A stretch of DNA of 64,000 bases from Kribbella antiqua (GTDB taxonomy: Bacteria > Actinomycetota > Actinomycetes > Propionibacteriales > Kribbellaceae). This document shows positions 50,106 through 59,542 of this stretch, one piece after another. Position numbers and translations under genes: made by a program. The stretch spans positions 59,880-123,879 of the forward strand of contig NZ_SLWR01000018.1 of the NCBI RefSeq assembly GCF_004345665.1, in the 5' to 3' direction. The notes beneath the pieces were generated by a model. It saw nothing but the letters and a program-made list of their open reading frames with translations. It ran no database searches and was not told the origin of the DNA. Position 1 is the stretch's first letter. Every line of letters begins with the position of its first letter.

Positions 50106-52967
50106 ATGACAGAGACGGTGACCGGCCACTCGGGGTCGACCAAGAGGTCGGCGGCCGGGTTCCGCGGGCGGAAGAACGCGCCCACGGGACTCACCATCGA
50201 GCGCATCTTCACGACCGAGGGAGTACATCCGTACGACGAGGTGACGTGGGAGCGCCGCGACGTCGTCCAGCAGAACTGGAAGACCGGTGAGACCGTCTTC
50301 GAGCAGCGCGGGGTCGAGTTCCCCGACTACTGGAGCGTGAACGCGTCCACCATCGTCACCACTAAGTACTTCCGTGGCGCGGTCGGGCACGACAACCGCG
50401 AGTGGAGCCTGCGGCAGCTGCTCGACCGGGTGGTCAAGACCTACCGCAAGGCGGGCGAGGAGCATGGCTACTTCGCCACCCCGGCCGACGCCGAGGTGTT
50501 CGAGCACGAGCTCACCTGGATGCTCCTGCACCAGTACTTCAGCTTCAACTCGCCGGTCTGGTTCAACGTCGGGACGTCCTCGCCGCAGCAGGTGTCGGCC
50601 TGCTTCATCCTCGCCGTCGACGACTCGATGGACTCGATCCTGAACTGGTATAAGGAGGAGGGCCTGATCTTCAAGGGCGGCTCCGGCGCCGGGCTGAACC
50701 TGTCCCGGATCCGGTCGTCCAAGGAGCTGCTGCAGTCCTCCGGCGGGACGGCGTCCGGCCCGGTCTCCTTCATGCGCGGCGCGGACGCGAGCGCCGGCAC
50801 GATCAAGTCCGGCGGTGCCACCCGGCGGGCAGCCAAGATGGTTGTGCTCGACGTCGACCACCCCGACATCGAGGAGTTCGTCGAGACGAAGATGCGCGAG
50901 GAGGAGAAGATCCGCGTGCTGCGCGACGCGGGCTTCGACATGGACCTCGGCGGCCGCGACATCACCTCCGTGCAGTACCAGAACGCCAACAACTCGGTCC
51001 GGGTCACCGACGAGTTCATGCGTGCGGTCGAGGAGAAGGGCGAGTTCGGGCTGCGGGCGCGGCTGGACAACTCGGTCATCGAGACCGTCGACGCGCGCGA
51101 GCTGTTCGACAAGATCTCCCAGGCGGCGTGGGCCTGCGCCGACCCGGGTCTGCAGTACGACGACACCATCAACGACTGGCACACCACGCCGGAGACGGGC
51201 CGGATCACCGCATCCAACCCGTGCTCGGAGTACATGCACCTGGACAACTCGTCCTGCAACCTGGCCTCGCTGAACCTGATGAAGTTCCTCCGCGACGACG
51301 ACATGTTCGACTCGGAGAAGTTCGTCAAGGCGGTCGAGCTGATCATCACCGCGATGGACATCTCGATCTGCTTCGCCGACTTCCCGACCGAGGCGATCGG
51401 CGAGACCACCCGCGCGTACCGGCAGCTCGGCATCGGCTACGCGAACCTGGGCGCCCTGCTGATGGCGACCGGCCACGCGTACGACTCCGACGGTGGTCGC
51501 GCACTGGCGGGCGCTATCACCTCGCTGATGACCGGTACGTCGTACCGGCGCTCGGCCGAGCTGGCCGGAGTGGTCGGCCCGTACGACGGGTTCGAGCGCA
51601 ACAAGGACGCCCACACCCGGGTGATGCGCAAGCACGCGGCGGCCAACGACGCGATCCGGACCCTGCACGAGATCGACAAGGACGTCCAGAAGCACGCCAC
51701 CGCGGCGTGGGACGGCGTGCTGAAGATCGGTGCGAAGAACGGCTGGCGGAACGCGCAGGCCTCGGTGCTGGCGCCGACCGGCACCATCGGCTTCATGATG
51801 GACTGCGACACCACCGGCATCGAGCCGGACTTCTCGCTCGTCAAGTTCAAGAAGCTGGTCGGCGGCGGCTCGATGCAGATCGTCAACCAGACGGTGCCGC
51901 GGGCGCTGCGTCAGTACAGCTACACCGAGGAGACGATCGAGGCGATCGTCGAGTACATCGCCGAGCACGGTCACGTGGTGGACGCGCCGGGCCTGAAGCC
52001 GGAGCACTACGAGATCTTCGACACCGCGATGGGCGAGCGGGCGATCAAGCCGATGGGCCACGTCCGGATGATGGCGGCCTGCCAGCCCTTCTTGAGTGGT
52101 GCCATCTCGAAGACCTGCAACGTCCCCGAGACCGCAACAGTCGAGGAGATCCAAGACATTTACTTCCAGGGCTGGAAGCTGGGACTCAAGGCTCTCGCGA
52201 TCTACCGGGACAACTGCAAGGTTGGTCAGCCGCTGAGCGACGCCAAGGCAAAGAAGGCCGTCGACCCCGCCGTCGCCGAGAAGATCGTCGAGAAGGTGAT
52301 CGAGTACCGGCCGACCCGCAAGCGCCTGCCGAAGTCGCGGCCGTCGCGGACCACGTCGTTCAGCGTGGGCGGCGCCGAGGGCTACATGACCGCCGGCTCG
52401 TACCCGGACGACGGTCTCGGTGAGGTCTTCCTGAAGATGGGCAAGCAGGGCTCGACCCTGGCCGGGGTGATGGACGCCTTCTCGATCGCGATCTCGATCG
52501 CCCTGCAGCACGGCGTACCGCTGGAGACCTACGTACAGAAGTTCACCAACCTGAAGTTCGAGCCGGCCGGTCTGACCGACGACCCGGACGTCCGGATGGC
52601 GCAGTCGATCATGGACTACATCTTCCGCCGGCTGGCCCTGGACTACCTGCCGTTCGACGAGCGGGCCGCCCTGGGCATCTACTCCGCGGAGGAGCGGTCC
52701 CGGCAGCTCGACACCGGCTCCTACGAGCCGGCCCCGGCCGAGATCTCCGAGGCCGAGTCGCTGAAGTCCGTCGAGCCGGAGCCTGTCGCCGAAGCAGCTG
52801 CCGCCAAGCCGGTGAAGGGTGAGGCGCACACGACGGCGGAGATGTTCGAGCTCATCACCGGTACGTCGGTCGACGCGCCACTCTGCTTCACCTGCGGCAC
52901 CAAGATGCGCCCGAGCGGCTCCTGCTACGTCTGCGAAGGCTGCGGCAGCACCTCCGGCTGCAGCTGA
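50106..52967 (+). CDS. nrdJ: Vitamin-B12-dependent (class II) ribonucleoside-diphosphate reductase
   Basis: A 953-residue adenosylcobalamin-dependent reductase that makes dNTP precursors. Catalytic-barrel segments visible are SPVWFNVGTSSPQQVSACF, SGGTASGPVSFMRG, NPCSEYMHLDNSSCNL and VLAPTGTIGFMMDCDTTGIE. The C-terminus has a redox/zinc tail with CFTCGTKM and CYVCEGCG. The Ala/Glu-rich linker before it is typical. Oxygen-independent, so useful alongside class I enzymes. A hairpin terminator follows. Confidence 0.96.
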   Translation: MTETVTGHSGSTKRSAAGFRGRKNAPTGLTIERIFTTEGVHPYDEVTWERRDVVQQNWKTGETVFEQRGVEFPDYWSVNASTIVTTKYFRGAVGHDNREWSLRQLLDRVVKTYRKAGEEHGYFATPADAEVFEHELTWMLLHQYFSFNSPVWFNVGTSSPQQVSACFILAVDDSMDSILNWYKEEGLIFKGGSGAGLNLSRIRSSKELLQSSGGTASGPVSFMRGADASAGTIKSGGATRRAAKMVVLDVDHPDIEEFVETKMREEEKIRVLRDAGFDMDLGGRDITSVQYQNANNSVRVTDEFMRAVEEKGEFGLRARLDNSVIETVDARELFDKISQAAWACADPGLQYDDTINDWHTTPETGRITASNPCSEYMHLDNSSCNLASLNLMKFLRDDDMFDSEKFVKAVELIITAMDISICFADFPTEAIGETTRAYRQLGIGYANLGALLMATGHAYDSDGGRALAGAITSLMTGTSYRRSAELAGVVGPYDGFERNKDAHTRVMRKHAAANDAIRTLHEIDKDVQKHATAAWDGVLKIGAKNGWRNAQASVLAPTGTIGFMMDCDTTGIEPDFSLVKFKKLVGGGSMQIVNQTVPRALRQYSYTEETIEAIVEYIAEHGHVVDAPGLKPEHYEIFDTAMGERAIKPMGHVRMMAACQPFLSGAISKTCNVPETATVEEIQDIYFQGWKLGLKALAIYRDNCKVGQPLSDAKAKKAVDPAVAEKIVEKVIEYRPTRKRLPKSRPSRTTSFSVGGAEGYMTAGSYPDDGLGEVFLKMGKQGSTLAGVMDAFSIAISIALQHGVPLETYVQKFTNLKFEPAGLTDDPDVRMAQSIMDYIFRRLALDYLPFDERAALGIYSAEERSRQLDTGSYEPAPAEISEAESLKSVEPEPVAEAAAAKPVKGEAHTTAEMFELITGTSVDAPLCFTCGTKMRPSGSCYVCEGCGSTSGCS

Positions 52968-52986
52968 TCAGTAGCTGATCGCGCCA

Positions 52987-53022
52987 CGGCCCCCGGGAAC
53001 TTCCCACTTTCCCCGGGGGCCG
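52987..53022 (+). terminator. Terminator after nrdJ
   Basis: An 11-bp perfect stem CGGCCCCCGGG/CCCGGGGGCCG encloses a 14-nt loop, 20 nt after the nrdJ stop. Confidence 0.8.
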
Positions 53023-53031
53023 CAGCGCGTC

Positions 53032-53043
53032 TACCGTCGAGCT
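53032..53043 (+). promoter_or_regulatory. Probable -10 element for a leaderless LuxR gene
   Basis: TACCGT (53032-53037, TANNNT type) lies 6 nt before the GTG at 53044; no ribosome-binding site is seen. It starts directly after the nrdJ terminator. Confidence 0.45.
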
Positions 53044-54660
53044 GTGGAGGAGATCGACGGTCTCCTCAGGGCCGGGGAGAAGGCGCTCGGCGACGGGGAC
53101 TGGGTGGCGGCACGCGCCGCGTTCGGCTCTGCTGGGGTCAAGGAGACCGCCGAGGGCCTCTCCGGTCTGGGCGACGCGCAGTGGTGGCTCGGCGACGTCC
53201 GGGCCGCGTTTTCCTCCTGGGAACGTGCCTACGCTCTGTTGAGACGCTCCAACCCCGCTCAGGCCGTCTTCACAGCGCTCGGCCTGAGCCTCCTGTACGA
53301 CGCCAACTTCGGCGACCGCGCAGCCGCACAGGGCTGGGCCGCACGCGCAGTCCGGGTGGCTTCGGAAGTCGGTGACCCTCTGGTCTCCGCCTGGGCTTCG
53401 CTGGCCCGGGCTGGTGCCGCAGACGACCCCAGTGACGTTGCCGCCTGGTGTGAGGCGGCGTACGACGTTGCCGTCGAAGCAGGCGACACGGACCTCGAGC
53501 TGTGTGCGCTGAGCCTGTGGGGCTCGGCCCTGGTCAATCTGGGGCAGGCCATCGAGGGCACTGCCTTGCTGGACGAGGCGCTGGCTGGTGCGCTCGGTGG
53601 TGAGGGCGCTCGGCCCGACACCGTCGTCTTCACCAGTTGTGTGCTGATGCGTTCCTGTGTGCGCGGCGCCGACTTCCCGCGGGTAGTGCAGTGGACGCGG
53701 TCGCTGGACGACTTCATCGAGCGCTACGGCTGTCCGTACCTCCACGCGACGTGCAGAGCGTCGTACGGCGCAGTGCTGGTCTCTATCGGCGACTGGCTCC
53801 GGGCGGAGAACGAGCTGACCGCTGCAGCGGAGCTGGCCCGTGATGCGCTGCCGGCTGTCCAGGCAGAGGCGGCGGCCTTCCTTGCAGAGCTCCGACTCGG
53901 GCAGGGCCGGGTTGCTGAGGCCAGGCGACTTCTGACCGGCTTTGAGGACCGCACCGTCGTACGGCCGGTCCTGGCCGCTGCCTACCTCGCCGCCGGGGAG
54001 GTGGCGATGGCTGTCTCGCTGGTACGACGTCAGCTCGGCGACTCACCTCCTGCGCTGGAGGAGGCGCGGCTGATCGAGCTACTCGGTGAGGCGTCGCTTG
54101 CGGCTGGGGACTCAGCTTCAGAACAGGCGGACCGCCTTACTGCGCTCTGTACGACGACAGACAGCGGACTGATCTCCGCACGCGCCGCACGGCTGTGTGG
54201 ACGGGTTCTTCTGGCACAGGGGAAGCGTGACGAGGCTGTAGCTCGTCTGTCGGCAGCGCTGAACTGGTTCGGCCTGCTGGAGATGCCGCTCGAGGTTGCG
54301 CGCACTCGGATGCTGCTGGCGTCGGCGCTGGACCCTGAGTCGGCTGTCGCTGAGGCTCGGATCGCTTTGACGGTCTTCAAGGACCTGGGTGCGTCACGTG
54401 ATGCCGATGCGGCTGCTGCCTGGTTGCGGGCAGTTGGTGCCAGAGCGGCCCGCGTGGGGCCTCGCGGGCTGCAGTTGCTGACCCAGCGGGAGCGGGACGT
54501 GCTCGCCGTACTGGCTGAGGGTCTGCCCAATCCGGAGATCGCCGCCCGGCTGTACATCAGTCGCCGTACGGTCGAACACCACGTCGCCAGCATCCTGTCC
54601 AAGCTCGGCGTACGGAACCGCACGGAGGCTGCCGCCTACCTCACCAGGGTCGGCGAATAG
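53044..54660 (+). CDS. LuxR-family regulator with helical-repeat sensor domain
   Basis: A 538-residue regulator. Residues 1-460 are Ala/Leu-rich helical hairpins resembling TPRs, as in MalT/LAL proteins but without the N-terminal ATPase. The C-terminal 65 residues are a LuxR helix-turn-helix (LTQRERDVLAVLAEGLPNPE, LYISRRTVEHHVASILSKLG). Its target is unknown; the methyltransferase gene 50 nt downstream is a candidate. Confidence 0.85.
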   Translation: MEEIDGLLRAGEKALGDGDWVAARAAFGSAGVKETAEGLSGLGDAQWWLGDVRAAFSSWERAYALLRRSNPAQAVFTALGLSLLYDANFGDRAAAQGWAARAVRVASEVGDPLVSAWASLARAGAADDPSDVAAWCEAAYDVAVEAGDTDLELCALSLWGSALVNLGQAIEGTALLDEALAGALGGEGARPDTVVFTSCVLMRSCVRGADFPRVVQWTRSLDDFIERYGCPYLHATCRASYGAVLVSIGDWLRAENELTAAAELARDALPAVQAEAAAFLAELRLGQGRVAEARRLLTGFEDRTVVRPVLAAAYLAAGEVAMAVSLVRRQLGDSPPALEEARLIELLGEASLAAGDSASEQADRLTALCTTTDSGLISARAARLCGRVLLAQGKRDEAVARLSAALNWFGLLEMPLEVARTRMLLASALDPESAVAEARIALTVFKDLGASRDADAAAAWLRAVGARAARVGPRGLQLLTQRERDVLAVLAEGLPNPEIAARLYISRRTVEHHVASILSKLGVRNRTEAAAYLTRVGE

Positions 54661-54709
54661 GCGAGTTCACCGATGCTCCGGGCGACCTCCCGGAGTGATG
54701 CTGATCGCC

Positions 54710-55774
54710 ATGACCGAGACATTGCTGGACACGACGCGGATAGAAGCCTTCGGGCAGCAGATGGGTGATGTCCTCAACCACGCGACCCTTGCGTTGCTGA
54801 TGAGCATCGGCCACCAGGTCGGCCTGTTCGACACACTCGCCGAACTGCCACCGGCCAGCAGCCACGAGATCGCCGGAGCCACCGGCCTGCAGGAACGGTA
54901 CGTGCGTGAGTGGCTGGGCGGTCTGACCGTCGGCCGGGTGGTCGAGTACGACGCTCGTGAGCGCACCTACTGGTTGCCGCGGGAGCACGCCGCGTTCCTG
55001 ACCCGGGCGGCGGGACCGGACAACCTCGCTGGGGCCACGCAGTTCATCTCGCTGCTCGCCGGTGTCGAGTCCTCGGTGGTGGAGTCCTTCCGGCACGGCG
55101 GCGGGGTTCCCTACTCGGAGTACACCGAGTTCCATCGCCTGATGGCCGAGGACAGCGGCGCGGTCTTCGATGCTGCGCTCATCGACGCCATCCTTCCGCT
55201 CGTGCCCGGGCTGCCGTCGCGTCTCTCGGCAGGCATTGATGTGGCCGACATCGGTTGCGGTAGCGGGCATGCGATCAACCTGATCGCCGCCACGTACCCG
55301 CGCAGCCGGTGTGTGGGGTACGACTTCTCCGCGGAAGGCATCGCCGCTGCCCGCGCCGAGGCCGCTTCGTTGGGGAACGCGGAGTTCTTCGTCAGGGATG
55401 CCGCCGAGTTGGAGGAGTACGAGCGGTTCGATCTCGTCACGGCCTTCGACGCTATCCACGACCAGGCGCATCCAGCCCAGGTCCTGGCCGGAATCGCGGC
55501 GTCGCTGCGGCCGGGTGGCGTCTTCCTGATGGTCGACATCCAGGCGTCGAGCAACCTCGAGGACAACCTGGACAATCCCTTCGCGACCTTCCTGTACGGC
55601 GTCTCGACCATGCACTGCATGACGGTCTCCCTGTCACTCGGCGGGGACGGGCTCGGAACGGTCTGGGGCGAGCAGAAGGCCCGGCAGATGCTGGCGGATG
55701 CCGGGTTCTCGTCGGTGGAGGTCACGCACGTTGAAGCAGACGCCTTCAACGCCTATTACATTGCTCGGAAGTAG
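54710..55774 (+). CDS. SAM-dependent methyltransferase with N-terminal winged-helix domain
   Basis: A 354-residue protein. Residues 1-110 form a winged-helix dimerisation domain (LMSIGHQVGLFDTLAELPPA, LQERYVREWLGGLTVGRVVE). The SAM domain has VADIGCGSGHAINLIAATYP, VGYDFSAEGI and LRPGGVFLMVDIQ. It resembles mycobacterial Rv2258c-type methyltransferases whose substrates are unknown. Three in-frame starts exist at 54695, 54698 and 54710; the last fits the family but none has ideal spacing. Confidence 0.83.
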   Translation: MTETLLDTTRIEAFGQQMGDVLNHATLALLMSIGHQVGLFDTLAELPPASSHEIAGATGLQERYVREWLGGLTVGRVVEYDARERTYWLPREHAAFLTRAAGPDNLAGATQFISLLAGVESSVVESFRHGGGVPYSEYTEFHRLMAEDSGAVFDAALIDAILPLVPGLPSRLSAGIDVADIGCGSGHAINLIAATYPRSRCVGYDFSAEGIAAARAEAASLGNAEFFVRDAAELEEYERFDLVTAFDAIHDQAHPAQVLAGIAASLRPGGVFLMVDIQASSNLEDNLDNPFATFLYGVSTMHCMTVSLSLGGDGLGTVWGEQKARQMLADAGFSSVEVTHVEADAFNAYYIARK

Positions 55775-55779
55775 GCAGC

Positions 55780-55793
55780 TGGAAGCGCTCCCA
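55780..55793. promoter_or_regulatory. CebR-like operator upstream of the small secreted protein
   Basis: TGGAAGCGCTCCCA matches the Streptomyces CebR operator TGGGAGCGCTCCCA at 13 of 14 positions. It lies 46 nt before the secreted-protein ATG. Confidence 0.65.
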
Positions 55794-55838
55794 GCGGACG
55801 TATGATCGGCCCCCGACCTACTCCCTGGGAGCCGCCCC

Positions 55839-56252
55839 ATGCTCAGACGTCTCGCCGCTGCGCTCGGCGCCGGTGTACTGGCCGCGTCACTGCTGACCGT
55901 CGCCCCGGCGTACGCCAATTCGGCCGAGAACTGCTACCACCATCCGTCCAAAGAACTCGCCAACTCGCGGCTCAGTGCGGCTGTCTACTGCACCGACGGC
56001 GAATGGCTCGGCGTCCACGACGACCAGGCCGACGGCTACAGCGCCCGGGCCGCGATCCAGTTCTGGCAGAACAACGTCGGCTTCTGGTACGACGCCCACG
56101 AGTGCTTCGACGACACCACCGTCGCCGACTACCAGGGCTGGTCGTTCTGCAACTTCTCCGTCCCCGACGGGACGTTGGTCCGCATTCGGCTGTGGTCCTC
56201 GCGCAACGGTGTCGAGTCGTACTCCGTCGTCACCGGGTCCTTCACCACCTGA
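55839..56252 (+). CDS. Small secreted cysteine-containing protein
   Basis: A 137-residue protein with a Sec signal peptide (LRRLAAALGAGVLAASLLTV, cleavage probably after PAYA) and a mature part of about 110 residues with four cysteines, in ENCYHH, VYCTDG, ECFDD and SFCNFS, likely two disulfides. It is rich in W, Y and D, as in small carbohydrate- or wall-binding proteins, but no family is recognised. GGGAG precedes the ATG. A CebR-like box upstream and the GH3 gene downstream hint at a role in glucan use. Confidence 0.78.
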   Translation: MLRRLAAALGAGVLAASLLTVAPAYANSAENCYHHPSKELANSRLSAAVYCTDGEWLGVHDDQADGYSARAAIQFWQNNVGFWYDAHECFDDTTVADYQGWSFCNFSVPDGTLVRIRLWSSRNGVESYSVVTGSFTT

Positions 56253-56321
56253 GGAATGCCGTTCGGCGCAAGGGACGCGGCGACTTCTTGACCTCGGCTG
56301 TCGATGGCCCGAGTGTGGCGA

Positions 56322-56335
56322 AGAGAGCGCTCTAC
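56322..56335. promoter_or_regulatory. GAGCGCTC-core palindrome upstream of GH3 gene
   Basis: AGAGAGCGCTCTAC contains the 10-bp palindrome AGAGCGCTCT, sharing the GAGCGCTC core of the CebR operator but matching only 9 of its 14 positions. It is 25 nt before the GH3 start. Confidence 0.45.
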
Positions 56336-56360
56336 CTCCTCCTCGCCCAAGGAGAACGTC

Positions 56361-58352
56361 ATGCGTTTGATCACCTCACCCCGTCGCTTTTTCGCTGCGA
56401 TTGTCCCTCTCGCCTTGGTGCTCGCCGTCGGCTCCACTCCATCCGCTGTGGTCGCCACTGACGGTCCGCCACCTTCCGTCGACGAGTTGGGCCGCCCGCT
56501 GATCCGCAACAGTGGGCAGGCCTATCTCAACGCTGGTTTGCCGGTCGCGGCCCGCGTCGCGGACCTGCTGCGCCGGATGACGCTGGAGGAAAAGGTCGGC
56601 CAGATGACCCAGGCCGAGCGCGGCGCGGTCACGAACGACGCGACGCTCGTCACCACCTGGCGCCTCGGGTCGGTCCTGTCTGGCGGCGGCTCGGTCCCGA
56701 CTCCGAACACGCCGACGGCGTGGGCCGACATGGTCGACAGATTCCAGGCTGCCGCGTTGCAGACCCGCCTGCAGATCCCGCTCCTGTACGGCGTCGACTC
56801 GGTACACGGCCACGGAAACTTGCTGGGGGCAACGGTCTTCCCGCACAACATCGGCCTCGGCTCGACCTGGGATCCCGCACTGGTACGACGGATCGAGCAT
56901 GTTGTGTCCGAGGAGACCCGGGCCACCGGACCGCAATGGGCGTTCGCGCCATGCATCTGCGTCGCCCGCGACACCCGCTGGGGCCGCACTTACGAAAGCT
57001 TCTCGGAGAGCCCTTGGCTGGTGAGTCAATTCGCCTCCGCGATCGAAGGCTTCCAGGGCTCGAACCTGGCTGCCACGGATCGGGTGCTGGCGTCGGCCAA
57101 GCACTTCGCGGGTGACGGCGACACCGAGTTCGGATCGGCCGCCGGCGACTACACGATCGATCAGGGCATCACGGTGACGAACCGCCAGGACTTCGCCCGG
57201 ATCGACCTCGCGCCGTATGTTCCCGCCGTACGCACGTACAACACCGGCACAGTGATGCCGTCGTTCTCCAGTGTCGACTGGACCGAGGATGGTGTCGGCA
57301 ACCCGATCAAGATGCACGCGAACCGTGAGCTGATCACCTCTGTTTTGAAGGGAAAGCTCGGGTTCGCCGGGTTCGTCATCTCCGACTGGGAGGGGATTCA
57401 CCAGCTCCCGGGCGACTGGGCCACGCAGGTCCGGACCGGGGTGAACGCCGGCATCGACATGTTCATGGAACCGAACTCGTACCAGTCCTTCGAGACGACG
57501 CTGCTCGACGAGGTGCGCGCGGGCCGAGTTTCGCAGGCGCGGATCGACGACGCCGTACGGCGGATCTTGACGAAGAAGTTCGAGCTTGGTTTGTTCGAGA
57601 AGCCTTATACGGATCGGACTCATCTTGGTGAAGTCGGCTCGGCGCAGCATCGGGCGCTCGCGCGCGAAGCCGTCGCCAAGTCGCAGGTGCTGCTGAAGAA
57701 CGCCGGCGGCCTGCTGCCGTTGAAGAAGAACGCCAAAATTTACGTCGCGGGCCGCAACGCCGACAACATGGGAAACCAGGCCGGCGGCTGGACGCTCAGC
57801 TGGCAAGGCGCTTCGGGACGGGACCGGATCCCGGGCAACACCATCCTCGAAGGCATCCAGCAGGTGGCTGGGTCGGTCACCTACAGCGAGGACGGCTCGG
57901 CACCAACGGCCGGGAGTGACGTCGCCATTGTCGCGGTCGGCGAGACGCCGTACGCCGAGGGCTTCGGTGACGTCGGCGGTCCTCTATGGGCCTACGACCC
58001 GGAGGACGCCGGCGTACCCCGCGAACCAAAGAGCCTCGACCTGCAGCCTGCCGATCAAGCCGTCGTCGACAAGGTCTGCGGCGCGGTAGCGAAGTGCGTC
58101 GTCCTGGTCGTGTCGGGCCGCCCGCAGGTCATCCCTCCCGCCCAGTTGCAGAAGATCGACGCCCTGGTGGCCTCCTGGCTCCCCGGCTCCCAAGGCGAAG
58201 GCGTCGCCGACGTCCTCTTCGGCGCCAAACCCTTCACCGGCAAGCTCTCCCACACCTGGCCCCGCACCGCCGCCCAGGAACCAATCAACACCGGCGACCC
58301 CACCTACAACCCCCTCTACCCCTTCGCCTGGGGCCTACGCACCAGCCCCTAA
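56361..58352 (+). CDS. Secreted GH3-family beta-glucosidase
   Basis: A 663-residue exported glycoside hydrolase. A signal peptide (SPRRFFAAIVPLALVLAVGS) is followed by the GH3 N-domain with GVDSVHGHGNLLGATVFPHN and the nucleophile D342 in FVISDWEGI, then the C-domain with QVLLKNAGGLLPL. GH3 exo-glucosidases of this type trim glucans or cellodextrins. The ATG has AAGGAG upstream. Co-location with a CebR-like box suggests cellobiose-responsive control. Confidence 0.92.
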   Translation: MRLITSPRRFFAAIVPLALVLAVGSTPSAVVATDGPPPSVDELGRPLIRNSGQAYLNAGLPVAARVADLLRRMTLEEKVGQMTQAERGAVTNDATLVTTWRLGSVLSGGGSVPTPNTPTAWADMVDRFQAAALQTRLQIPLLYGVDSVHGHGNLLGATVFPHNIGLGSTWDPALVRRIEHVVSEETRATGPQWAFAPCICVARDTRWGRTYESFSESPWLVSQFASAIEGFQGSNLAATDRVLASAKHFAGDGDTEFGSAAGDYTIDQGITVTNRQDFARIDLAPYVPAVRTYNTGTVMPSFSSVDWTEDGVGNPIKMHANRELITSVLKGKLGFAGFVISDWEGIHQLPGDWATQVRTGVNAGIDMFMEPNSYQSFETTLLDEVRAGRVSQARIDDAVRRILTKKFELGLFEKPYTDRTHLGEVGSAQHRALAREAVAKSQVLLKNAGGLLPLKKNAKIYVAGRNADNMGNQAGGWTLSWQGASGRDRIPGNTILEGIQQVAGSVTYSEDGSAPTAGSDVAIVAVGETPYAEGFGDVGGPLWAYDPEDAGVPREPKSLDLQPADQAVVDKVCGAVAKCVVLVVSGRPQVIPPAQLQKIDALVASWLPGSQGEGVADVLFGAKPFTGKLSHTWPRTAAQEPINTGDPTYNPLYPFAWGLRTSP

Positions 58353-58768
58353 CAACCCCACCCCCCACAAACCACCATTCGGCACACCGGTCCCCGCTAC
58401 CCCCCACCGCAGTCGGGTGTGCTCAACGCTCGCCGCTGGCGCTGATCGGTGTGCTGGCTGCTGCGTCGCACCTCACTGGTGCGTCAACCGCCCACCGCAG
58501 TCCGGTGTGCTCAACACTCACTGCTCACCCCCGTGTGTTGGCGCTGGCTGCTGCGCTGACCGCGCTCACAGCTGCACCAGCGCCGACCGTCCGCCGCTGC
58601 GCCGACCGTCTACCGCTGCGCTCACCCTACCGCTGCGCTCACCGCCTTCGCAGCACTGACCTACTGCGCTCATGGGTGGCTGCTCTCTCACCGCCCGGCA
58701 CTGCGGCCACCGCCCGCTGCTGCGCACCCGGTCTGCTGACCGCCGACCGGTGCGCTCACCACTGCGCG
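58353..58768. repeat. Gene-free degenerate repeat tract
   Basis: A 29-bp sequence beginning CCCACCGCAGTCGGGTGTGC occurs at 58403-58431 and again at 58491-58519 with two changes. Around and after it are many variants of GCTGCGCTCACC and GCTGGCTGCTGCG. No reading frame here looks coding. It looks like an expanded and decayed low-complexity tract between the GH3 and aldo-keto reductase genes. Confidence 0.7.
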
Positions 58769-59542
58769 TCAGTGACCGAAGCGGTCCGAGTCGGCGGCGG
58801 GTCGGGCGGTGCCGTCCAGAGCTGACAGTGCTGCCAGGTCGGCGTCGGTCAGGTCGAAGTCGAAGATGTTGAGGTTCTGCTCGAGGCGTGCGCGGTTGGC
58901 GGACTTCGGGATCGGTACGACGTCCTGCTGCGTCTCCCACCGGAGCACAACCTGCCCCGGCGTTCGCCCATGCACCTTGGCGATCTCCTGAACCGCCGGG
59001 TGTTCCAGCAGGTCAGTGCCTTTACCCAGCGGACTCCACGCCTCGGTGACGATCCCGTGCCGTGCGTGGAACTTCCGCTCAGCCGCCTTGGCCCACACAG
59101 GGCTCAGCTGAACCTGATTGACTTCCGGCGCCACGCCCGTCTCGTCGATCAGCCGCTGCAGGTGCGCCGGCTTGAAGTTCGACGTACCGATCGCCCGCAC
59201 CAGCCCAGAGTCGCGCAACTCGATCAGCCCTTGCCAGGCATCGACGTACTGGTCCTGGTCAGGATTCGGCCAATGGATGAGCAGCAGGTCGAGGTACTCA
59301 ACCTGCAGCTTCTCCGCACTCGCCTCGAACGCGGTCCGCACTCCGTCGACGCTGTGCCACCGTTTGTTGAACTTCGAGGTCACGAACACCTCGTCCCGCG
59401 GCGCCGTCCGGATCGCCCGTCCGACCCCGACCTCGTTCCGGTAGTTCTCCGCCGTGTCGATCAGCCGGTATCCGACCTCGAGCGCCTGAGCCACCGCCCG
59501 CTCGGCCTCCTCGTCATTCATCGGCGAGGTCCCGAGCCCCAC
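58769..59542 (-). CDS. Aldo/keto reductase (5' end out of frame)
   Basis: A 257-residue AKR with the catalytic tetrad in context: D in YRLIDTAENY, Y in the same segment, K in VTSKFNK and H in LLIHWPNPD, plus the NADP-site IPKSANRARLEQN. The usual first 17 residues are missing in this frame, which can start only at the GTG of 59542. They are encoded just upstream in another frame (see 59543-59594). Either the gene is frameshifted or the sequence has an extra base. Confidence 0.85.
   Translation of the reverse strand: MGLGTSPMNDEEAERAVAQALEVGYRLIDTAENYRNEVGVGRAIRTAPRDEVFVTSKFNKRWHSVDGVRTAFEASAEKLQVEYLDLLLIHWPNPDQDQYVDAWQGLIELRDSGLVRAIGTSNFKPAHLQRLIDETGVAPEVNQVQLSPVWAKAAERKFHARHGIVTEAWSPLGKGTDLLEHPAVQEIAKVHGRTPGQVVLRWETQQDVVPIPKSANRARLEQNLNIFDFDLTDADLAALSALDGTARPAADSDRFGH

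Noticed and set aside
50046..52829. Long minus-strand open frame (about 927 codons) opposite nrdJ
   Set aside because: It is the antisense shadow of nrdJ; composition is Arg/Val/Asp/Leu-rich with no domain, and the + strand product is a complete reductase.
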